Assembly (NCBI GenBank): GCA_009823395.1
Contig: CM020510.1
Span: 8,755,273-8,819,272 of the forward strand
Reading direction: 5' to 3'
Length of the DNA stretch: 64,000 nt
From: Thamnaconus septentrionalis
Lineage: Eukaryota > Chordata > Actinopteri > Tetraodontiformes > Monacanthidae
The notes beneath the pieces were generated by a model. The model was given only the letters and a program-made list of their open reading frames with translations, did no database searches and had not been told where the DNA came from. Position 1 is the first letter of the stretch; each line of letters begins with the position of its first letter. Positions 57,685 through 64,000 of the stretch are shown here, piece by piece. Position numbers and translations under genes: made by a program.

Positions 57685-60079
57685 CAGTGTCTATCTATCT
57701 ATCTGAAAAGTAAAGCAGCACTGTCTGTGTGTTTTCCTTCCTGACTATTTCATGGAGCAGTGCACGATTTGGCCATCTAGGTCGAGATGAGAGCGCCGCA
57801 CAACAAGCGCACAAGTGGAGTGCAGTGTGTGTGTTTTCCTTACTGGCGGGGATCTCGGTGGGTCGCTCCACCACAGATGGCCTCTTTAGTGCAGGTTTGA
57901 GGGGCTTTGGGGAAACTGGACGAACTGGACTGAAGGTGGACTCCTCGGTCGAGATCTGCACTCGCGCGCGCACACACACACACACAGAAAGGCATAGTGA
58001 GAAATGAGAACGAGCACTCAACCCCGACCTTCTCCGCAGCTCTCTTTTTTCTCTCCCTGCAAACTCATTAGACAAATGGATGCACTTTTTCAGAGCCATG
58101 AGACGGAGGCATCAAAGTCAGGGAGAAAAACAAAACAAAATGCAGGAAAGAAGAAAAGAAAGCAGCCGAAGCAAAAAGCCTTTGAATGTTTTCTCATCCG
58201 AGCCCGGAAGCAAAAAATACGCCTTCAATGACTTTTTAATGTAAGATTTCCTTCAGCCTCCTCTGGTATGAACTTTTTTTTGAAAGCTCTGATGTTTTTC
58301 TCCTTGTGCTAAACTTTAAAGGCACAGTGTGTGAGATTTAGTATCATCTATTATTAAGAATGCATTTAATTCCTGTTTTGTATCACTTGATCTCACCTCT
58401 GTTCTATCCCAGCTGTGCTATCAAAGTGAAAACTCAGCAGATCCAAGTTCTGGGATACCCAGATATGCAGTGGCACAATGTTTGCCACACTGGGGCTCTA
58501 GTGTTGTTTTTTCATTAACTCAATACAAAAGGGACACTTTAGCTACTTATTTACATGCAATTATTAAATCATTCAGTCAGAAGTACACAGTGCTGTTCAT
58601 CTTGGCCAGCCTTTAATTTGTTAAGTGATGAGGTCATCAGTTAGTCTGTTGTTGGACTAAATATTTCACGTTTTGTGCTTTGAAAAGCGACAACAGCTTT
58701 GAACGGTTGAAGACGTTTTGCCTCAGCCTCTCCTGTTTTAGCCTCCAGGCAACAAATCCATTAACCATCCATCTCCCCAGCCAGTGTTCCATTTTGCCCC
58801 GTCAGCGTTTGCATCCTGATACTGCGCCGCCCAAGACCCCTGACCTGGAAGCGGACCTCCTGGCTGATGCGCTGGCTGTCGTTGTCGCTGCCCGGGTCCG
58901 ACACGACAGACAGGCGCTTCTTCTCCGCCATGGACCGCTCCCGGATGTACTCCAGCCGTCTGGGGCGGCCCAGCTGCTGGGCCAGCAGGGCCTGGAGCTG
59001 GGCGCGCTCGATGGAGCCCAACAGGATCATCGACTCTGAGGGGAGGAGGAGGTGAAGCGGGACGGGAGGAAGGAAATGGAAGAGGAGCAGAGTGAGCAGA
59101 GCGCAGGAGACCACGCGCTCATGTTACAGCATTGCGGAGAGCTCGGCTCGGTTACATAACAAGGAAACAGAATGCAGCAAATGCATATTAGCTAGTCTGG
59201 GTGTCTGTTGGGGACGGGGAAGGAGGGGGGGCGCTGGCTTTAAGTAATTGCCTTTGTTACCGTGCGTGCTGATTATGTATTTGGTTAAATGCCGCGGCTA
59301 ATTGTCCCTGCGCTGGGCTCTAATTGAGACGGCGGCGGGAATACCAAATTTGCACTTCAATGAGCTTTCCCACGTCAGAGCAGCCCGCGCCGCGGCCAGT
59401 TTGTCAATCAATCAATCAATCAATGCAATTAGCGTGTCGCCATAGCTGCTGCAGATTGTTCCAGGCAGCCATGGAGGATGTTGCAGGCCGGTGGCATCGC
59501 TGGCCCGGAACACAGTCAGGCAGCGCGACACGTGTTGCTAATCAGCTCATGTAAGATGACTCGTAAAAATTAAAACCTCCGAGTGACATTACAGAAACCT
59601 GCATTTCCTGTTTAGAAAGCTTCTGTTTTTAAAAAAAACTTTTACTGTTATTTTCTTAACATCAGAACAGACTCCGCCCCCAATCAAACAGTGAAAGGTC
59701 TCAGTCAATATTTTGCTCTGTTTGAGGCGTGTCGGCACTAATTGAGCTGATGACTGATCAATACATTGACAGAAGGCTCCCGGCATAAACAGGCGAGTGT
59801 TGTGTGTGTTATGTAAGCATTATTAAGTAATAATAAGACATGATTCATAGGATAAAAAGACAAATTATCGCAAGATTCAAGAACGAACATCAGTCATTTA
59901 AAATTATTTTTTATCGAAACACATAAATGTCGGTCGACGCCTCACCAGCTGACTCCACCAGCGCCAGAGTCTTGAGGTGACCCGTCATCAGGACGTTCTG
60001 CAGGTCCCTGTAGCAGCAGTTTAGAGTGATGTAGCGCACATCTCTGACCATGATGTCCTCCACGCGAATGTTGTACTTC
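40877..60079 (-). CDS. clcn2: clcn2, chloride channel protein 2 (ClC-2), C-terminal nine exons, partial
   Basis: Exons in gene order are 60079-59946, 59035-58845, 57955-57844, 57392-57322, 56863-56789, 47762-47724, 46716-46612, 43465-43379 and 41068-40877 (TGA). All have GT/AG borders and join in one frame, giving 334 residues. The first two encode CBS1 ([41 protein letters not shown]). The linker has the ClC-2 signature [12 protein letters not shown] and [12 protein letters not shown], then SKRVRIS. CBS2 reads [40 protein letters not shown] and [16 protein letters not shown]. The end, [14 protein letters not shown] and PSESDEKSQ, mirrors human CLCN2. ClC-2 is a plasma-membrane, hyperpolarisation-gated chloride channel, and the CBS pair regulates gating. 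The membrane-spanning part lies beyond the right edge; the preceding exon was not found up to 64000. Linker features exclude CLCN1 and CLCNK. Teleosts may have two copies, and which one this is cannot be told. The acceptor of exon 56863-56789 has a poor pyrimidine tract, so that border is least sure. Confidence 0.92.
41703..41730. repeat. Poly(A) tract
   Basis: A run of about 25 A, preceded by GAAAAAGGAAAA, in the last clcn2 intron. It could be a retroposed tail, but no body is recognised. Confidence 0.7.
45985..46018. repeat. (GT)n microsatellite
   Basis: A short GT run in a clcn2 intron, after a purine-rich stretch at about 45810-45925. Confidence 0.9.
47638..47682. repeat. (GTGA)n tetranucleotide repeat
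   Basis: About 11 copies of GTGA/GAGT end 42 bases from the 39-bp clcn2 exon at 47724-47762. This is just inside the intron downstream of it in gene orientation. Confidence 0.9.
48559..48627. repeat. (CA)n microsatellite, about 68 bp
   Basis: A pure CA run in the large clcn2 intron. Confidence 0.95.
51071..51118. repeat. Perfect 14-bp inverted repeat with 20-base loop
   Basis: CAGATGTTGAACTT at 51071-51084 pairs exactly with AAGTTCAACATCTG at 51105-51118. Confidence 0.85.
52243..52296. repeat. (GT)n microsatellite
   Basis: A GT run of about 54 bp in the large clcn2 intron. Confidence 0.95.
52768..52818. repeat. (CA)n microsatellite
   Basis: A CA run of about 50 bp in the large clcn2 intron, of opposite strand sense to the GT run 500 bp to the left. 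Confidence 0.95.
55492..55501 (+). promoter_or_regulatory. YY1-type motif in a CpG-rich intronic segment
   Basis: CAACATGGCG followed by G matches the AANATGGCGG YY1 consensus, a mark of many TATA-less CpG promoters. It sits in a CpG-rich stretch (about 55080-55640). An alternative clcn2 promoter or an unannotated + strand transcript is possible. Confidence 0.3.
57612..57705. repeat. (ATCT)n tetranucleotide repeat
   Basis: About 18 copies of CTAT/ATCT are followed, after a short interruption, by four more. It is intronic in clcn2. Confidence 0.95.
57961..57986 (-). repeat. (TG)n(CG)n tract at the acceptor of clcn2 exon 57955-57844
   Basis: On the - strand a TG run passes into CG alternation and ends about 6 bases before the splice acceptor AG. 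Confidence 0.85.
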
Positions 60080-62621
60080 CTGAAAAAAAGGCAGAAAGTG
60101 TGATGAGAAGAGGATGACTGAAAGCCCTAACTGAACCCTTGAAGGACTCATTGAGAAGATAATTCTAAGTTTATCTGCAGGAGCTGTTGCCTAATTTCAG
60201 CTAGAATCCTGCAGCTTAAGTCACGGAAGTGTAGTCTAGTGTAGTGCATCGGCCTTTATTTGTTTTTCAAAAGCACCCTTTCTGACCGACGGGTCAGTCC
60301 AAGAACACGCGCCATTGTTAGCACGTCACGCAGACGTGCGCGGTGGTGACGACAAGGCAGACGTGCACGGTGCGGCTGGCGGGAAGTGGGTGACATTGTG
60401 CGAGCAGATCTTGCCTCAGCAGAACTCCACGTACGCCCTGCTACACCGGTCAAAACACTCTGCTGGCTCTTCCACCTCCAGCTTGCCAAAAAAACTGCAA
60501 CAACGACAGCGGCCGCTCAAAGGTTGTTGTTTTTTTCCCCCTCCTCCTCTCATTCCCTTCGCCCTTCCTGCCAAGTCCTGTATCTGTGCCAGCCAGGAGA
60601 CAGGCTCCAACCAAGCCTGCGCTGCTTGTTTGTGGTGACCATTCAATGCACTGACCTCTGTTGATGTACAAAGTTAATTTGATGATCTTCCGCACAAAAC
60701 AGTTCAAGGGTCTCTATTAAGAAAAAAGCTGCAGGAAATGACATCAGCTCTGCAACAAAAACAGAAAACAACCTTTGTGGAAAGGTTTTCTGGGGATGTC
60801 TGGTGGGAGGACGTGGACGGTCGGGCTGCGACATGAGAGGGCAACGTGTTTGCTAAATGCTGCAGATTCTATCTGTGGTGAAATAGGACAATATAACAAA
60901 AAACGTTTTTTCTGATTTTTGTTTTTCTTTTCCACACAGAATATTAATGTTTTTATAGCAGGGCAGCTGGACTGCTAAGATATCATGTGTGAAATCTTGC
61001 AGCTTCATCTTGGAAAAGCTCACAATCGTTATTTATTTATTTATTTTTTGAAAGCTGGCTGGATAACGAACCCATCCAATCAGCGTCCTCAGTCGCAACG
61101 CAAGTGGAAAAGGAAATGGTTTCTTCCAGCATATCTGCACGCATAAGCAAATGACATCAATCAGAAGTTTAGGTCTAAGTTCTAAAACTTTATGGACTGT
61201 TAAGAATCCCCAAAATGAAAAAAGTGTTGGCTTCATCTGTCAAATCTTGAGATATTTGGAAGTGTCATATTCATTGGAGTTGCCACACGCCGTTTTGTCG
61301 CACAGTGGCATTAAAAATTACCCTGTTGTCAGCTTTAATTTTTCATTGGAACAACTTTTGGCAGAGGTAATGTTCCCTGTTGAAAGCTGTGAGCGAGATC
61401 AGAAGTGCCATCAATGAAATGGGAACAGTGTTGTAAGGAAAAAAAAAGACAGATCTCCTGCTCTACAGATACAACTTCTCTTATCTTTCTTGCTTGGAAC
61501 AAATCTCAGAGGAAATGGAGAAAAAACATCTGCAAAAACAAATCAATGCATAACAAAGAGGAACGAGAGGAACCAGTTCTTTGTTGTTGCAGCTCTGCAG
61601 AGAATTTACTGCACTGATCACTTCCAGAATTACCTGTCAATCACTCAGTCTCAGTTACAGCATATCTCCTGCATTTTATAATCAGACTGGACAGCTTTCT
61701 CATTTTAGTTAACTTTGACTACAACAACTTTGATTAACTTACGAGTTTTTGTTGCATCAAAACAAACAAAAAAAAAACCTAAATGGAAAATGTATCGCCA
61801 CCTGGGCAGAAGAAGATATTTCGCTGACAGATCAACCCGACGCCCACGGTTATCAAATAGATTTCAGGAAGTGGATAAGAATTGAATTACCACTCTTTCA
61901 TATCGGTGCAAGACGGAGATATGGAATATATTTATATGTGCAGTGGGGGAAGAAAATCCTTTGACAAGCACATCATCCGCTGCAGAAAGCTGCCTGGTTC
62001 TGACGCATTCTGAGTCCTCCTGGCTTAATTTTCCCCATGAATCTGCAAGATGCGGTAAAGCGTGCCTCTGAACTGGACACAGGACTAATTTCCCCGGGGA
62101 TATCAAAGGCGCTTGATGAAATCTGATTGGTTTCCCCTTAATTGAACCTTTGCTTCCTGCAAGGCCTGGCATTGCATCTCATCACTCTGAAGCATCTCAC
62201 TGAAAGCCTGAGATTGTATTTTTGAGCCAAGATAAACAGACTCATAGAGCAAGAAATCCAGGGCAGACATTTTCACATTTTGCACAGCAAAGATTCTCTG
62301 AGCTCTTACGAAGGACTGTGGAAGGTTTTGGAAGGTGTACGTGCTTTAACGTGAGAGATTTCCTTCTCCTAGATCCTAGAAGAGTTTCGAGCAATGTACA
62401 TCTATCTCCACATTTGCATCCAGTGACAACAAGTTGCTACACAAGTGTGGACATTTTTACACATGAGTCTGGAAACACACATGTGAAACATCATCCCGTA
62501 TACCATTCAATTCTGTATCCCTTGAACTACCTCAAAATAGTTGGTAAAAAGTAGTAGGTTACCTGTGTTTGGCCTGTCAAAGCTGTTTTTTTCTGACAGT
62601 CACATAGCAATGTTTTGTCCA

Positions 62622-62895
62622 GTATCTCTAAATGGACTGTACTTAGTATATAGCGCTTTCCAGCACCGTCGCAGTACCCCAAAGCACTTTACAATGGCCT
62701 CTCATTCACCCATTCACTCACACACACATACACCAGTAGGTGGCTACTGCCATACAAGGCCCTGCCAGCCCCATTCGAAGCAATTCAGGGTTAAGTGTCT
62801 TGCCCAAGGACACAACGACAGACTGGGATGGAGTGGGATTTGAACCGCCAGCCTTTGGGTCATTGGACAACCTGCACTACCTCCTGACCTCCGAG
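62622..62895 (-). mobile_element. tRNA-derived SINE (fish V-SINE-like)
   Basis: On the - strand the head has an A-box-like TAGTGCAGGTTG and, downstream, a B-box GGTTCAAATCC (about 62836-62846). It then has the body motif TCCTTGGGCAAGACACTTAA, and ends in AAGTGCTTTGGGGT and AAAGCGCTATATAC. From memory, the body and tail resemble a widespread teleost SINE type. It is diverged and carries a short CA-rich patch. Confidence 0.6.
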
Positions 62896-63875
62896 GACCT
62901 ATAGTATTACTACTATATGAGGAAGATATTCTCAAATCTTTTGCATTTTAGCTGGATAATATTTTGGGTGTGAGGCACATGAGGCTGTTGGAAAAAAAAA
63001 AAAAAGTTACTGACAATCATGACCAGGGAAAAAAAATGTTTAAAAAAAAACAAACCGCAGAGTGACAGAGAGGCGGAGTGACGTTACGTAATTGTTCCCC
63101 TCAAACACCAATCTGGTGCTGGAGAAGGATCCATCGTGGGAGAAAACAAAAGAGGGATGTGAATGAAAGAGGGAGGTGGGAAAAGGTTTCGTAAGAGCCC
63201 CGCAGGTATGATTAGAGAAGAGCGACTTCGGCAGTCGGTGTGTGTTTTTTTTTCCTTCTTCATATCTGAACATGTACGGCGAACGTGTCCCCTTTGACGC
63301 GCGCGTGGGAACAGCGACACACGCGGCGGCTCGCGCAGGCCACCGCACAGACGCTAGGTGTTACACAAGTGTTCCCGCAAGAGTGGGTGGGTGGACGCCT
63401 GCGTGGGTGTGAGATGGATCGTTTCCAGTTCTAGTGGAGCAGCGAGCAGCGCCACTCCTCACAGCCTCCTCCTCCTCCTCTGCTGCTGCAGTAATAATAT
63501 ATTGAAAAAAAAATTGTGAATGAAGGTTGGAGGGGAGTGGAAGCTTTCTGCACAGTGACTCGAGTTCATATTGTGTGTGCGTTATTAAAAATAGATGACT
63601 CCTGGAGATTATGTTTTTTTTCCTTTCTTTCTTTCTTTTTTCTGGGTGTGTATTTGTGTGCGAGAGTGCTTGTGAGACCCTGACAGTTTCTCAATCATCC
63701 CGACGGCTCGCCAACTTCTAACATTTCCAAGTATATGCCATTATGTTGAGATTATTTGATATTTTTTGATGATAGATGATTGTGTCATGATTACTTTTCT
63801 TTTTTACCCCTCTTTTTCGTTTGCATGGGTGCACACAAGCTCAAATATGGGCGTAAACACACACACACACACATG

Positions 63876-63877
<2 letters not shown>

Positions 63878-63924
<47 letters not shown>
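63878..63924. repeat. (CA)n microsatellite
   Basis: A CA run close to the right window edge. Confidence 0.95.
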
Positions 63925-63927
<3 letters not shown>

Positions 63928-64000
63928 GAAGGAGCTTTTTGACACTCGCTCAATCTTATTAATGTCCTGGCAAGTAGAAATGTTGACTTGTTGACAAATG

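Larger units (their letters stand above)
60080..64000. other. clcn2 intron running off the right edge
   Basis: Searching by eye for the preceding ClC-2 exon (helix R region and the start of CBS1) found nothing on the - strand. The stretch holds the SINE at about 62622-62895 and (CA)n at about 63878-63924. Confidence 0.6.

Noticed and set aside
62836..62846. A tRNA gene suggested by a B-box
   Set aside because: No cloverleaf can be formed around it. The downstream body and tail identify a SINE.
60080..64000. The preceding ClC-2 exon (last membrane helix and start of CBS1)
   Set aside because: I looked for it on the - strand and saw no match. It presumably lies beyond the window.

Overview
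The window looks like a piece of a ray-finned fish (teleost) chromosome. Coding exons are short and intron-split. (CA)n/(GT)n and (GA)n microsatellites are very dense, and intergenic DNA is AT-rich. The three recognisable genes are vertebrate genes with fish-like features, and remnants of a fish-type tRNA-derived SINE, a hAT-type MITE and a solo LTR are present. There is no bacterial, phage or CRISPR content. No sequence search was possible, so species and paralogue letter are not assigned. Layout: 1-6480 holds no recognisable gene, apart from microsatellites and a TATA-like site. fam131a lies on the + strand, with four recognised coding exons from 7147 to 14625 and a first exon that is not identified. 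14626-19590 is 3' UTR plus intergenic DNA. 19617-27140 is a tandem satellite array of about 170-200 bp units, each carrying CCCTAA telomere-like hexamers. A solo LTR with a perfect 5-bp target-site duplication follows at 27257-27737. An HSPB7-type small heat-shock protein gene lies on the + strand (exons 30186-33313). It has a CArG box and TATA-like element upstream and a 433-bp hAT-like MITE in intron 1. 33314-40876 is intergenic DNA and probable clcn2 3' UTR. The last nine coding exons of the ClC-2 chloride channel gene (clcn2, - strand) lie between 60079 and 40877. They encode most of the cytoplasmic tail from CBS1 to the C-terminus; the membrane part is beyond the right edge. The gene set matters as a neighbourhood. 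In human, FAM131A and CLCN2 are neighbours on 3q27, while HSPB7, CLCNKA/B and FAM131C sit together on 1p36. Here fam131a, an HSPB7-like gene and clcn2 occur together. This suggests that one ancestral FAM131-HSPB-CLC block existed before the vertebrate genome duplications, and that fish kept an HSPB member of the 3q27-type block that mammals seem to lack. The three genes do not form a pathway; they share a location only. The most striking non-genic feature is the telomere-like satellite with higher-order structure. A second theme is that microsatellites sit directly on splice sites in all three genes.
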